Positions 30,381-42,379 of a stretch of DNA of 64,000 nt are shown here, piece after piece. The notes beneath the pieces were generated by a model that saw only the letters and a list, made by a program, of their open reading frames with translations, was not told where the DNA came from and searched no databases. Made by a program: the position numbers and the translations under genes. Every line of letters starts with the position of its first letter. The first letter of the stretch is position 1. Source of the DNA: Acanthosepion lycidas (Eukaryota; Mollusca; Cephalopoda; Sepiida; Sepiidae); assembly GCA_963932145.1 (NCBI GenBank), contig OZ010595.1:78168252-78232251 (forward strand), written 5' to 3'.

Positions 30381-31377
30381 CCAGTATCTTAATACGTGCG
30401 CTAATGCAGTCATTTAAACGAAAATGTTCGTGCACGCTCAATAAGTTCCAGAAAAGGCAATAAGCATTAAATTCCTTATTTTATTAAATTTATAATATGA
30501 CAAAATTAATTTTTAAATCATTTTCGCGATAATACTTGCTGAAATTTTAGTTTTTCTTTAATAATGAAGCTTTTTGCTTTTCAACAGTTGAAAAATATAA
30601 TAAAATTTTACTAATCAAGAAGCAATAAATCAAAAAATTAATTACGATATTATTTCATGACTTGACATAATAAAGGCCAATAACTCTGCTTGTTTCACAG
30701 AAAACACTTACACGTCTTAAGGCCTGTTGGGTACAGCGATGAATGAAACAAGTTAATGGGCATTAAGGATTACCCAGGTTCATTATGTTATTAAATTTAT
30801 AAAATTAAGGCTGTTTTCTTTCGTATAAATTTTGCGAAATTTTAGTTATTATTCAAGACGAAAAATGTTTTTCAGATGATCAAAATTATAATAAATAAAA
30901 TGTAATACTAACAACCCAGAGTGCAGATTAATATTCTTGGGTATTTTGCAAGAATTTAATAAAATACAGGTGAGTGGTTGATTAATTTGACAGCAATCTT
31001 TGGCTAATTTATTGTGGGCTTTTGGTTACAATGAATTAATATTAATGGGCAATAAAAAGCGTGTGATATAATGAATTGCAACACGGAATTTAAAATCGGT
31101 AGAGTCGAGCTCGAATCCTGAACTGTGTATTTGTTTGGGTGAGTTAGATTATCTAGTTTTTATCCATGTTTGGTGGCTGTCAGCATGACGTTTTCGGGAT
31201 CAAACATGTTAAATTTATAAGCGTTTCATGTTTTTTCCTTATCCTGTCACACACACAGCTATACACACACACATACATATGTATATATACGTAGATGCAA
31301 GACATATCATAGGATAGCAACACGTCTCCCTATCTCAATTTAATATTCTTGCAAGCACCAGTTACATTTTCAAATTC

Positions 31378-31382
<5 letters not shown>
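30381..31382. other. No gene recognised
   Basis: About 1 kb of AT-rich DNA with no long frame. A weak tRNA-like B-box (GAGCTCGAATCCTGAAC, about 31108-31124) is the only motif seen. Confidence 0.5.
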
Positions 31383-31461
<79 letters not shown>

Positions 31462-31567
31462 GCCAGAATAAACAAACAGTAAAATATTAAATATTAATAT
31501 TTAAGATTAAGTGTTCAATATCAAGTTGGAATACCAGATTTGCGAAACTGTTTTCTTAATTCCTGCC

Positions 31568-31633
<66 letters not shown>

Positions 31634-31778
31634 GTATCTATGTATCTATGTATTAGAATTGTTTCATAAATATATATTCTCATCGTCCCATGTTTAAAAT
31701 AAATGCTAAGAACTCTGAATTATAAATCTCATTGTTCTTTCTTTTCGTATTATTTTAAAATATATATTATATATATAT

Positions 31779-31853
<75 letters not shown>
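31383..31853. repeat. Three long (TA)n arrays
   Basis: TA arrays at about 31383-31460, 31570-31628 and 31776-31853. Confidence 0.95.
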
Positions 31854-31857
<4 letters not shown>

Positions 31858-31859
31858 CA

Positions 31860-32678
31860 GCAAATTCTCTTTTAGGCATGTTTGATTGAATAAATTGTAA
31901 ACATTATGTCTGCCTATTTTTATCATAATCCTTTCATATTCTCGAATATTTTTTCATTTATTGCAATCAAATGGATCAAAAAATGTACTGAACAGTTAGA
32001 ATCACTTTTATTTCCAAAGTACTTTCCATCTCTTTCTGAGATCATCATCAGAGGTGCAACTGGTAAGACAAAAACTATATGTAGCTATCCATTACTTAAT
32101 TTTTTCCGTTTGCCTTTAAATGCAACAGCTGACAATTATGCTTTGGCGACCATTAGAACGTGAAAAGTTATCCATTACGGAATTTTCTCGTTTATGTTGG
32201 AATGTTATGGTCAAACGTGTATTAAAGAGTGAAAACTCTTCTTTTCATAGGCATTTTAGAACACTATTACAGTATTCGTAGCTGGTTGTATTCTGTGTCG
32301 GCTTTAATTTTTAATGTAGATTGCTTCGAGTATATGTAGTTTTAATTTGTTATCTTCTAAGACAAAAAAATGTTTTGTTCATCTGAAAATTGAATTTTTA
32401 CCTGTGAAGCGAATAACGTTAAAGTTATGTAAAAAATAAAACAAGGCCCTGATCACGACATTGTGGTAATGTCGAAAGAACTCGGAATAAAATGAAAATG
32501 CATGAACATTGTAATTTTCTTTCTTACTTTAAATAGGATACTAAGAAACTTGTCTGCAATCAAGAGAGGGTCATATTAAAATAAGTAGACAAAACTTATT
32601 TAATGAGACATGCCTTAATGAAAACATGCTACCAAAATATGCGCAATATACACCCACCCACTCACTGGATCTTCTGAG
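31860..32678. other. No gene recognised
   Basis: An 85-codon plus frame (31906-32163) has no recognisable motif; the rest has no long frames. Confidence 0.4.
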
Positions 32679-32679
32679 T

Positions 32680-32864
32680 TTACGGCGATATCAATCTTGG
32701 ATGTGCGGAAGGTGTAATGCATAATGGCTCGGAATTGTAACTAGAGTTCCAATTCCAGTTGGGTTCATTTTATCCTCTTACGGGCAAAATAACTTGGGAA
32801 ATTTATGAATCCATCTCTTTTCCCCCAGCTATGGATTAATTATTGATACATTTATCACTAAATC

Positions 32865-32927
<63 letters not shown>

Positions 32928-33000
32928 TCTTCCGCTCTAAAATATTTTCTGGCTTATTTAAACTGCAAAGAGTCGATAATCCGTCCAAAACAAATAAATC
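32680..33000 (+). mobile_element. SINE-B copy, with (TA)n expansion inside
   Basis: 'ATCTTGGATGTGCGGAAGGT', 'AGAGTTCCAATTCCAGTTGG', 'CTTTTCCCCCAGCTATGG', then a TA array (32865-32923) in place of the AT-rich body and the 3' end 'AAACTGCAAAGAGTCGATAA'. Most of the 5S part is lost. Confidence 0.72.
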
Positions 33001-33274
33001 ATTCTGCATCTGCTCCTCAGTTTTCTTTTTGTTTCAGGCATTTTTATATATGATACGGGCATTAAGGACCTCGTCTGGGGGTTAGCGCCAGATTACTCGA
33101 GTCTTAAGCCACACAGGCGGTCTCTAATTATTTTCACTAATTCTTGTCATTAGATCAAGCTATGAATGACTATAAATAATCGTGCAGGCACTATCGGGCT
33201 TTCGGGGTTGGGGGTGAAACTCTTCATTCTGTTTGGTGGCTGTCCTCGTACAATCAATGGGCAGCTAAAATAGA
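33001..33274. other. No gene recognised
   Basis: Anonymous; an 80-codon frame (32843-33085) runs out of the TA array and is not a gene. Confidence 0.5.
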
Positions 33275-34080
33275 TTTTGTTTTTTCATTCGCTGTCACCC
33301 CAGGCAAGACAATACAGCCAATAACACGCAAGAGGTTACATGGTGTGGAGGAATTAGGGACAGAAACATTAATAAGAAGAAGAAAAAGAAAAGAGCAATC
33401 AGGAGGACAGTAGATAGCGATTGACATTGCCTTTAAATTTGTGCAGATTAAATTTGGTTGGAAAGCATGGGGCCGGAAGGGAGTTTCGAAAGCATGAAGA
33501 GTGGGTTGAGAAAACTGTTACCATAGAATTTACGGTTACATCTAGCCAGCTCAACTTTTAATTGATGAGATCTTGCCGCCATACTAATATTGCACACAAA
33601 TTAATACAGTCTAGCTACCATAGCAAAGAGCTCATCCAAACATTTACAATGAAAGTATTTATAAAAAAAAGGTACTGAGAGTCAATCTTATGGCGATGGG
33701 CAAGTGACTGACTCTGAGCCACCAGATCAGGACTAATAATATTGCTGATTCTTCTTTGGATCTTATCAAGGACCTCCAGGAAAATAGCAAGAGCATCGAA
33801 ACATATATGGCAGCAATATTTTAAGCATGGACGAATGGTAGACATAGATATGCAAGATAGATTCAGAAGAGAAGAATTGTCCCAATGGATACAATATGGA
33901 CTTCAATATTCAAATGAGCCAAAATATTATCTATAAAACTAAAATAATAAGAGACCTATTAAGACCAAAATATACAGCCATAATGACGGCTGACAAGAAA
34001 AGAAAGCGCTCGGCCACTAGGGTCATATTCCAACAACTTGGACCCAAATATTAAAAGGCTTGCGAAAAAACAGATAAACT
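33275..34080 (-). pseudogene. LINE-X fragment with reverse transcriptase C-terminal segment
   Basis: The minus-strand frame 33845-33615 reads PCLKYCCHICFDALAIFLEV, then LDKIQRRISNII, SQSLAHRHKID and SQYLFFINTFI, the signature (P.LEY...HIW......LD.IQRR...I......SLAHRR.....LFYRY) found C-terminal to the catalytic domain in CR1/L2/Jockey-type LINEs. Further 3' (33600-33460), in other frames, come SSCFRNSLPAPCFP and FNLHKFKGNVNRYL. The 3' UTR ends at about 33280 with the LINE-X terminus. Sequence from 33850 to 34080 may be more of the RT but is too decayed to assign. The catalytic YADD box is absent. Confidence 0.85.
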
Positions 34081-34187
34081 GAAAAAAAGACTATTAATCA
34101 GAAAAAGTAAAGTTCCGCAGTATTTAGCAACATATGCCTTAATAATGACATGCTGTTAAAATATACATACATACACGCACAAAATAT

Positions 34188-34192
<5 letters not shown>

Positions 34193-34270
<78 letters not shown>
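34193..34270. repeat. (TA)n-(TG)n array
   Basis: TA then TG repeats. Confidence 0.95.
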
Positions 34271-34276
<6 letters not shown>

Positions 34277-34385
34277 TATAGAAAATAAGAAAGAACTCGT
34301 TAGGTAAATAATCCAAAGTTCTTTAGTATTTTTCTTATTACTTCAAAAAAAAAAACAGTGCTCGATACAAAAGTAGAGCCTAAAT

Positions 34386-34657
34386 ATAATTATTTATTTA
34401 AAAATATGATTCCAACGCTACATAAGAGTTCTCATGTTTCAAAACAAGAGACGAAAACTTCAATATAATTATTTGAATTAAATTGAATTAAAGGACCAAG
34501 CTCTGTTCCATCTTCAAAAAATTTTCTGTCGAAGATGGAATAGAACTTGGTCCTTTAATTCAATTTAATTCAAATAATTATATTGAAGTTTTCGGCTCTT
34601 GTTTTGAAACATGAGAACTCTTATGTAGCGTTGGAATCATATTTTTAAATAAATAAT

Positions 34658-34660
<3 letters not shown>
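34386..34660. mobile_element. 130-bp-arm palindrome, Penelope-type terminus
   Basis: 34386-34515 is a near-perfect reverse complement of 34531-34660, with a 15-bp spacer (AAAAAATTTTCTGTC). Its outer part ('AAAATATGATTCCAACGCTA', 'CATAAGAGTTCTCATGTTTC') is the same family as the ends of the 47763-49188 element. It is flanked on the right by (TA)n. It looks like two terminal repeats joined head to head with the body lost. Confidence 0.88.
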
Positions 34661-34695
<35 letters not shown>

Positions 34696-34756
34696 TATAC
34701 ACCTGTGTGTATACATACATGCACACACACATATGCATATATATATCTGAGTGTAT

Positions 34757-34788
<32 letters not shown>

Positions 34789-34790
34789 TT
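34661..34790. repeat. (TA)n, (CA)n arrays
   Basis: TA arrays with short CA segments to 34790. 34791-35010 is anonymous, with a fragment related to 24212-24792 at 34820-34910. Confidence 0.9.
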
Positions 34791-35008
34791 ATGATATTTT
34801 TATTTTCTGCTCTACTTAGCGTATTGAGCACTTTACGTTTTATCTTATTTACTCGATTGTTTTTTTTTCCTTGGACTGAAAATTAAGGCAATGGACATTT
34901 TTTCGCCCTGCCCGGATGCTTCTAGTTCTTTTTTCCTCAGTTACCAATTTTTTTTTTATTTTTATATTGGCGAATTACGTAATCCGGGTTTTTTCGCCAA
35001 CCGTGTAT

Positions 35009-35010
<2 letters not shown>

Positions 35011-35092
<82 letters not shown>
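35011..35092. repeat. (AAT)n-(TA)n array
   Basis: AAT repeats 35011-35043 passing directly into TA repeats. Confidence 0.95.
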
Positions 35093-35095
<3 letters not shown>

Positions 35096-35884
35096 AATCT
35101 TTTTCAAAACTGACATGAAGAAAACAAATTTTTGCGTTCTGTCTATATTTCACACTTCATAATATTGAATCAATTCATAGACTATTGGATCTATTCTTCG
35201 GCCTTTGAATCTGTTTGGTGATTACCTCTACATAAAAGAGAAATATTCGGCGTTTTATCTTTTCCGTACGGCCATTCTCTACGGAGTTAGAATTTCGTTT
35301 CGATAAGCGCTCCTACTATAGATAACATTGTTCATTTCTCTTAGGAATTAGATATGATATTGAGTAAGCATTGAAGTTGCTGCGAATAAATTTAACCTCG
35401 AAAAATCAGAAACTTAAATAAATATATGAAAGCTTTGTCATATCTAGAAGTAATTTCTGAAAGAAATTACTTTCAAGGAAACAACATTATTTTCATAGTG
35501 AACAAATATCAGATATGCAATTTTTAAATACACCTTCAATCTGTTGTTTATGGGAACAAGAAATCGCTTGTTAATTTTACCGGCTTCAAATCAAAACTGC
35601 TCTCTGCGAACGTTTTCTGATTTCAATCGGTATGGCTAATGCTAACCTCCAGCCGAACAAACTATTGACCCTTATCGGCTTCAGGTTTCTCACTGACATG
35701 AAGTAGAACGATTATATTGAATCAATTGATGTATCCACAGCTAGGAAAGTCAGTTCACAATGTCTCGCTAGAGGACAGTTCTCGTCGGAATGTTAAATTT
35801 CGTGCTAATAGGAATTTATACTTGAAAAAAAGGTAGATAAAATAAATAAAGATTTATTGTAAAAAAGAAGTACAATTAGAATAA
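35093..35884. other. No gene recognised
   Basis: About 0.8 kb, no long frame or repeat match. Confidence 0.5.
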
Positions 35885-36395
35885 AGATAGCAGTTATGCA
35901 CAAGGCCGTCGCAAGTCAATCCAGTAGTGAATGCTACTATTTGAAGGATGGTTATTCTCGGGTAATTATGAGTCGTACTCAACAGATCTCAGCTAGTAAA
36001 ATTTACCAACCTCCCCACGGAGTAGGATGTGGTACAAGGCCGAATTTAATGTGGGTCAATCCGAGACCGTAGGCTCGGCCAAAAAAAACTCCCAGTAAAC
36101 CCCGTATAAACGGGTTCGGGTCTGTCTACCTCCCCGGACAGGACTGCTCTTCGGCATAGCCTCGTCCCGGTTCCTCTCTGCCCGAAGGCAGAGAGTTCGA
36201 CAACAGCTAAGAGTTGAGTAACAGATCCCAGTTAATATTTACTTACCTCTCCACAGGGTAGGTTATGGCACAAGGTCGAATTTAATGTGGGGAATCCGAG
36301 CCCGTACGCTCGGCTAAAATTTCCCCGTAACCCCGCATGAACGAGTTCGGGTCTGTCTATCTCCCCGGACGAGACTGTGCCCTTCAGTATAGCCT
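35885..36395 (-). repeat. Dispersed S245 units, reverse orientation
   Basis: About two units in reverse: 'GATGTGGTACAAGGCCGAAT' (36028), 'CGGGTTCGGGTCTGTCTACC', 'CCTCTCTGCCCGAAGGCAGA' and, again, 'GGTTATGGCACAAGGTCGAA' (36263), 'GAGTTCGGGTCTGTCTATCT'. A third partial unit begins near 35893. The 9-bp hairpin stem is preserved (CTCTCTGCC/GGCAGAGAG near 36175). A frame at 36314-36634 is incidental. Confidence 0.85.
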
Positions 36396-36579
36396 ATCTC
36401 ATATCCTAATGTGGAAGAGTGATTTACATAAAAGGGAAAATATAGCCTAGGTGAATTGTGAATCATTTCGATGAAACAGTTTCTATCCATGCTAGGGAGC
36501 ACATTGTCTTTATTTAGATTTCTTGAATACACGTAATACACACCGTTTAAAGAAAAAAAAACAATAATTAAATACCTCA

Positions 36580-36626
36580 CACACACATATATATATACAC
36601 ACATACACATATATATATACACACAT

Positions 36627-36660
<34 letters not shown>
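36580..36660. repeat. (CA)n/(TA)n array
   Basis: Mixed CA and TA repeats. Confidence 0.9.
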
Positions 36661-37685
36661 CTCACCCAAACACCTATTGTAAACAGTTTTTCTTATTTTT
36701 TATTCATCTAACGGTTATCGTTGCGAGAAGCATAATTGGAAAACGAGTTCAAAAGCCGGCCTCGTCTGTAGCGTTTACTTACAGATAAGCATCTGTGGTA
36801 GAGAACTGGAAGTAAGGTCATTTAATAGGTGATCATATAACATTCTAAGAGTTTAAATTGCAACGTAGACTGGATATTCTAGCTTTGGATTTCTGTTAGA
36901 CAAAACAAAAAAAAAAAAACACCCCTCCCAAAAAAACAAAAAAACAAACAAACACCCCCTACCAAAAAGAAACAGACAACTTTGAATTCACATCAGTTGC
37001 AAATATAAAGGGAAAAACACTCAACTGTCCTTTCTAAGATGTCCTGGCAATACATAGGTAATAAAGAAGTATCAATAATAAGATATGGTTATCTATACCT
37101 TGAATGATATCGCAACCCCCCCCCCAAAAAAAACCCAGCAATAACAACAAAAATAAAACTGGCTACAATATCACATAGCATACTCTTCACAAAAAATAGC
37201 TCAAAATGCCCGTACTGCATTGAATTAAACCCTCCTCTTTGATGAAATAAGAGTCTCAGGTTTTTGGGGTAACCGGTGAAGCTTTACTTCTCAGAAGTAG
37301 ATTCTAGTAGTAATTTTAATCTTTTTAAATGTGAAACTTCTATCGTTTGAATTTATTTTCTAGTTATACTTGCCTGTATACGTAACAATTCACATACGCT
37401 TGCCCGCACTGACTGCTGTTTTTGGAATTTGGACTCTTGGAATGAAGAAGGTTCCTGTAATATATTTCTTTTGAAGAGATCCAAGAAAATCCCAAGATTC
37501 TTCACAGATGGAAATACATTACTATATTTTCAGTCGATTTCCCGCAAGCTTTAGGCAAAGTGAATTATGACATCTACAAATGGATTCTAGGAAGACAGCA
37601 GCACGAAATACATCATTTAATGTGCGCGTCATAACGTAGCCTTTCCTAATTGCAAGAAAGGATTTATGACCGGCTACTGAAAAGT
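36661..37685. other. No gene recognised
   Basis: About 1 kb anonymous, with poly-C/poly-A patches near 36905-36960 and 37115-37130. Confidence 0.5.
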
Positions 37686-37795
37686 CCTCGGTCTGGTTCA
37701 TGTCTCAAAAGAGACAACGTCTGAAACGTCGTGAATATGGCAACGAAGAGGAGGACAATAGTCAGAAAATTTTCAATGGTGTAAATACCGCATTT
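37686..37795 (+). mobile_element. Element F-like tail, diverged
   Basis: 'GTCTGAAACGTCGTGAATAT', 'GGCAACGAAGAGGAGGACAA' and 'TAGTCAGAAAATTTTCAATG' parallel the tail at 39407-39465. The tRNA head is absent. Confidence 0.5.
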
Positions 37796-38504
37796 TCAAG
37801 CTTACAAGACGCAATTTTTTCCTCAAGATAATCTGAAAGATAATTATGTGTCTTCCAAGACGAATGTAAGGCAATGCCCAATGTCAAGTAAGCTTGGATG
37901 GACACCTAACTGGCTTGATTGATAGGGACGTGGATTTGTATGCTGAGTCATTATTCTGTAATGTTAGCTATCAATCTAATTCCGCCTTTTATATGATGCA
38001 ACCTCAGTACTTAGATGTTACAAGTATTTTCTTGAATATAAACCTTCCTGGAGCTAAGCCACATGTTTAAACAGGCTCTGTTTACTAGCAGCGGAGGGAG
38101 CCTTTCTGCTCTTGACATTACTATACAAAAAAAAAAAAAATATGACGAGTGATATATGGCGCTAGTATGTGATGGACGCATGGTGAGTGTGTTGTTGTAT
38201 AAGAGTAACTTTTTTTTTCTTAGAAAATTCTTTCCAATGTTAGCGTGGGTCTTGTAAGCCGGAAAATACTGTAATTACTGTACCTCATCTCAGAAATACA
38301 GACAGATTTTCAAAAGAAGTATACTGAATTTCAAGCCCTATCCCTTGCGTTATTATGAAAGATTTCAACCCACTTTACAAAAATCAGAACTGTGACTTTT
38401 AGTCCTTAATACACATTTATGGAAAGTGTTTAGACTAATTCAGTCATTTAAGTGTCATTAGTGATATCTCTTTAGATTTATGACAGACTTGACAGAAGAT
38501 ATTC
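37796..38504. other. No gene recognised
   Basis: Anonymous; 'TACCTCATCTCAGAAATACA' at 38281 resembles the extension beyond the element F tail at 13630. Confidence 0.5.
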
Positions 38505-38705
38505 CCGCAGTAGGCTGCCGTTTCTTTCTACAGTAGACTGGTTGCCAACTATGGCTATAGAACCCAGTTTGTTTTGTTATTCAAACGATATGTGGAGGGA
38601 GAAGTGATTGATACATATTCCAAGGGTATTTAAGTGAATTCGAACTCAGTTCTCTCGTTTCTCCTATCAGGCCTATATTCATTACAGTACAGAACACATA
38701 GATTC
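38505..38705 (-). mobile_element. SINE-C copy, diverged
   Basis: 'CAGTAGACTGGTTGCCAACT', 'CTATAGAACCCAGT', 'TTGATACATATTCCAAGGGT', 'GAATTCGAACTCAG' (reverse B-box). Confidence 0.7.
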
Positions 38706-38970
38706 TTTAATTCTAACAGTTCTCACCTTTATGGCTATGACTTGCCATGCCAGGAAGATTGTAGCGAACCACCTGAATGTTCTTCGTTTTCAATTAGTAA
38801 AACATGTTCGATCCAGATCGCTACTTCCGACGAACCGTTAGTTTGAGGAAACGGCTCCCATGAAGATTCTTCCTCGATCACTACAATCTTAACCGGTTCA
38901 AGTTTGGGGATAATCATTATCTTCACATATTTTTCTGTCTATATCTCTGAGATGAGGTATTATGATTACT

Positions 38971-39467
38971 TGCATTATTTATATTATTCGGACTGTTTTC
39001 ACCATCTTCATTGCCATATTCACAACATTTTGGCCATTTTAAACTGGCTTTCTTCAGGTGATTGGAATTTCGAATCGAACTCTTTATTTCATCCACTGGG
39101 GGTAGATTTTTCTAGCTCCACGTGCCATGCCTCTTCCGGGTGTCTCAGTTACTTCCCTTTAACTCAACTCTCCAAGACTGCTGTAACCTTGTATTGAACT
39201 CACAACTCTTTGGGTCAAATCAATAGATCTAACCAAAGTTTTTATCCAAAAACAGGACCCAAACTTGGAGAGTTGAGTTAAGGGGAAATAACTGAGATAT
39301 TCGGAAGAGGCATGGCACATGGAAGTAGAACAATCTACCCTGGTGGATGAAATAAAGGTTTCGGTTTGAAATTCCGATCCCCTGAAAATGCCGGAGCGTA
39401 CAACCGTCGAAACGTTGTGAATATGGTAATGAAGATGAGGATAACAGTCTGAATAATGCAAATAATT
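38971..39467. mobile_element. Second inverted pair of element F (~205-bp arms)
   Basis: 38971-39176 is the reverse complement of about 39264-39467 (for example CTCAACTCTCCAAG at 39163-39176 against CTTGGAGAGTTGAG at 39264-39277). The 87-bp centre holds the left copy's tRNA-like head (reverse of 'GTTGTGAGTTCAATACAAGG'). Right-arm tail: 'CCTGAAAATGCCGGAGCG', 'CCGTCGAAACGTTGTGAA'. Same design as 13101-13620 but different sequence, so it is an independent copy. Confidence 0.85.
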
Positions 39468-39468
39468 A

Positions 39469-39473
<5 letters not shown>

Positions 39474-39508
<35 letters not shown>
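39474..39508. repeat. (TA)n array
   Basis: Short TA array directly after the element F pair. Confidence 0.95.
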
Positions 39509-39511
<3 letters not shown>

Positions 39512-40032
39512 TATTTTGCAACGATCTACCCTGAGTTGATCTCGAGCCTTGTACAGGTTGAACGTCATTGTAAAAAAGAACAATACTGAAAACGTCTGAC
39601 GAAAAAGAGATTAAAAATTAAAAACAAAATCATTCTGTTATTTTTTTATTTAGTCAGATTTTGGCAAGAAGATCCTGTTGACGACCTCTATATCGCTAAT
39701 AATGGCGACGAGCTTTATAGAATTACGTCATTCTCGTAATTTCTTATTCGAGGTCAGAATAACGAATAATGACGGCAGGAAGGCTTTTCACGCTAGAAAT
39801 GAAAAGGCTAATAGCGAGATTAATCTTTTTTACATGCATAAACTTTCAGTATTCATTGGCGGAACAATTAATGCCACCGTAGTCTGTGAATTATAAAATC
39901 TTTCTTTTTAAAGATTTTTTTCCAGGCACGTAAAGTTCATTGTTACCGCATTTTCTAGCATTCATATGTTTATTTTTTATTTTATACAGTTCAAATTGCA
40001 GATCTGAATTCACATTATCTATATTTGGCGGC
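39509..40032. other. No gene recognised
   Basis: A 72-codon plus frame (39678-39896) has no motif. Remainder anonymous. Confidence 0.4.
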
Positions 40033-40267
40033 ATATCTAGTATAATCTATCTATCTATCTATTTGGCAGACTGGCTGGCCATCTATCTATCCCGTTCTGT
40101 TCATATCTATCTATCTATCTACCTAACTATCTATCTATCTATCTGGCAGACTGTCTGGCAGACTGTCTGGCTATCTCTCTCTCTCTCTCTCTCTCACTCT
40201 ATCTATCTATCAATCTATCTATCTATTTGGCTGGCTGTCTGGTTATCTATCTGGCGGACTGGCTGGG

Positions 40268-40312
<45 letters not shown>

Positions 40313-40353
40313 GTCTGTCTGGCAGACTGTCTGGCTATCTCTCTCTCTCTCAC

Positions 40354-40410
<57 letters not shown>

Positions 40411-40451
40411 TTGGCTGGCTGTCTGGTTATCTATTTGGCGGACTGGCTGGG

Positions 40452-40492
<41 letters not shown>

Positions 40493-40495
40493 CAT
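40033..40495 (+). repeat. (TATC)n satellite with ~200-bp higher-order pattern
   Basis: TATC tetranucleotides interspersed with 'TGGCAGACTGTCTGG' and 'TTTGGCTGGCTGTCTGG'. The order TATC-array / GGCAGACTG / CTCTCT / TATC-array / GGCTGGCTG occurs twice (about 40120-40270 and 40300-40455). The 195-codon Ser-Ile-Tyr-Leu frame is an artefact. Confidence 0.92.
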
Positions 40496-40628
40496 CCCTT
40501 AATATCTGTTTTCCTCTCACTGTATAATTATACCTATTTTTGCTTATTGATATCTATTTATCTATGGGTAATGATTAAATTGCTTTCTTTTTGGCTGTGC
40601 TGTTTATACGACAACAGTGTCTATCCAT

Positions 40629-40644
40629 TATTATCATTATTATG

Positions 40645-40682
<38 letters not shown>

Positions 40683-40697
40683 CATTATTATTATTAT
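40629..40697. repeat. (ATT)n microsatellite
   Basis: ATT array with a few ATC/ATG interruptions. Confidence 0.95.
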
Positions 40698-40728
40698 ATA
40701 ACGACATTTACATTTTGCGAGACATCTT

Positions 40729-40983
40729 ATGTTATATGATTACATATTAAATGACCTGACTTCCAAAGCATTTTTCTCCAGTCTCTCAAGTGATATCAAA
40801 AAAGGAAATATGATTATCGAAGCCGACGAAACGATTCCAGCAAATATTGCCCTGTGTACGGCCATTCTAAATAGAAGGAAAATGGTGAAATACTTGAATT
40901 ACCCTTCTCAACGCAAGTCTAAAGATATTAAACGAATTGCGTATGGAACGCGGAAGACTTTCTTAAAACGTTTGATCAGGTAA
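40729..40983 (+). CDS. Unrecognised 84-codon open frame
   Basis: A mixed-composition, basic frame (ends KRIAYGTRKTFLKRLIR) that is not simple repeat. I see no domain, signal peptide or cysteine pattern. There is no neighbouring gene to support it. It may be chance or a relic of a mobile element. Confidence 0.15.
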   Translation: MLYDYILNDLTSKAFFSSLSSDIKKGNMIIEADETIPANIALCTAILNRRKMVKYLNYPSQRKSKDIKRIAYGTRKTFLKRLIR

Positions 40984-42379
40984 CGACTAGTGACGCATCG
41001 AATCAGCCGTTTATTTATATAAGTTGTTAATTTTGTCATAGCTGCAAACTTCTTATAGCTTCTTTACCTGTATATGTTGCTGAAGTTATCTAAGTCGCTT
41101 AAATAAGAGGGTTTTTCCCGACTGCATTAAAGAATTTGCGCTGATATTTTACCGGGAAACTGACTCAGGATACAGTTAGTAGATTGTTTATCTTAGCAGA
41201 TAGTTATTTACACCGTTCAAATCTAAATTCGTGGTAAACTAGTGTAAAGGTAATCTTAATATTAGCCGTTTCCGTATTAGGAAATATTGGGTATTTATTG
41301 ACAGAGCAGGCAGTGAAATTTTCGGTTGGAATTTATAAAAAGGTTTTGTTAAAACGCTTTTTTTCCGGAAAATAGATTTCCCAAGTATACTAGCTGTTAT
41401 TGCTCTTTCCAGTACTGATGGAGATTTCCTTCCTAACCTTTTGTTTGAAGTAGAGTGGAATGTCAACATTTTGATTATTTCATTATTTTCTTTTAAAGTT
41501 ACATGTGCTATCCATTTTAGTTTCTATTGTTGTTGAACGTCTTCCATGTATGTGCTTTCTGATATTTGGTACAATTCTATGGTTGTGTAGCGCCAGTTCA
41601 CAAGTTTCGGAGAATTAAAGTCTTCAATCAGACTTACAGGCTTTATCTGATCGAAGCCACTTTTAATCACTGCCCTGGGAAAGTTTCAACAGATAGTTGA
41701 CAGTTTAGATATTTCTGAATAATTTTGAGCTCATCCATGGCATTCGTATAGAAGTTTTCATTGTGCCATGCGAAGTTAGTAAAATATTTGTTGCATAGGG
41801 ACATACACTTGTAATTTTTGTGAAAGGAATTAGGCTAATCACTGTGCTTTATAAAACGGGTGTTTGTCAATAGAAAACCTTACTGTTTTCTGTAAGATGC
41901 ACACACTACATTTCAAATGTTTGAGTTAACCCTTGGTAAATTTTTAAATTAGCCCCAAAAGTAGATATTTCGCCCTTTAAATAAGAGAGAATCATGGTTT
42001 TAAAAAAGTGAGACATGATTTTTGTTATGGGAACTTACCCATAATAATAATGGACTATTCCTGACATTATAAATACTGCGCCTCTCAAGACATATGAGGA
42101 TATTGTAAGACGATGAGAGATAATTGAGGGCATATTGTAAGGACATTGGAATAGTGATACTTGTCGAGCAACATAGTTCACTCTAACCAAATCTGATAGT
42201 CATTACTAATACTTCTTTGTATTATATTTCTGTTGTAATATATCTTTGTATTCCATACCTGTTTCTTTCATTGGTTCTAATCTTGGACCATCACCGTGAT
42301 ACAAGGAACTTGGACCATCACCGTGGTACAAGGAACTTGGACCATAATAATTTTTTTATTAGACATTTTATTATGACAA
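40984..42379. other. No gene recognised
   Basis: About 1.4 kb, AT-rich; 41330-41420 resembles 12700-12800. A 26-bp direct duplication ('CTTGGACCATCACCGTG') occurs at 42280-42345. Confidence 0.5.

Noticed and set aside
39940-40527. 195-codon frame rich in Ser-Ile-Tyr-Leu
   Set aside because: Direct translation of (TATC)n.
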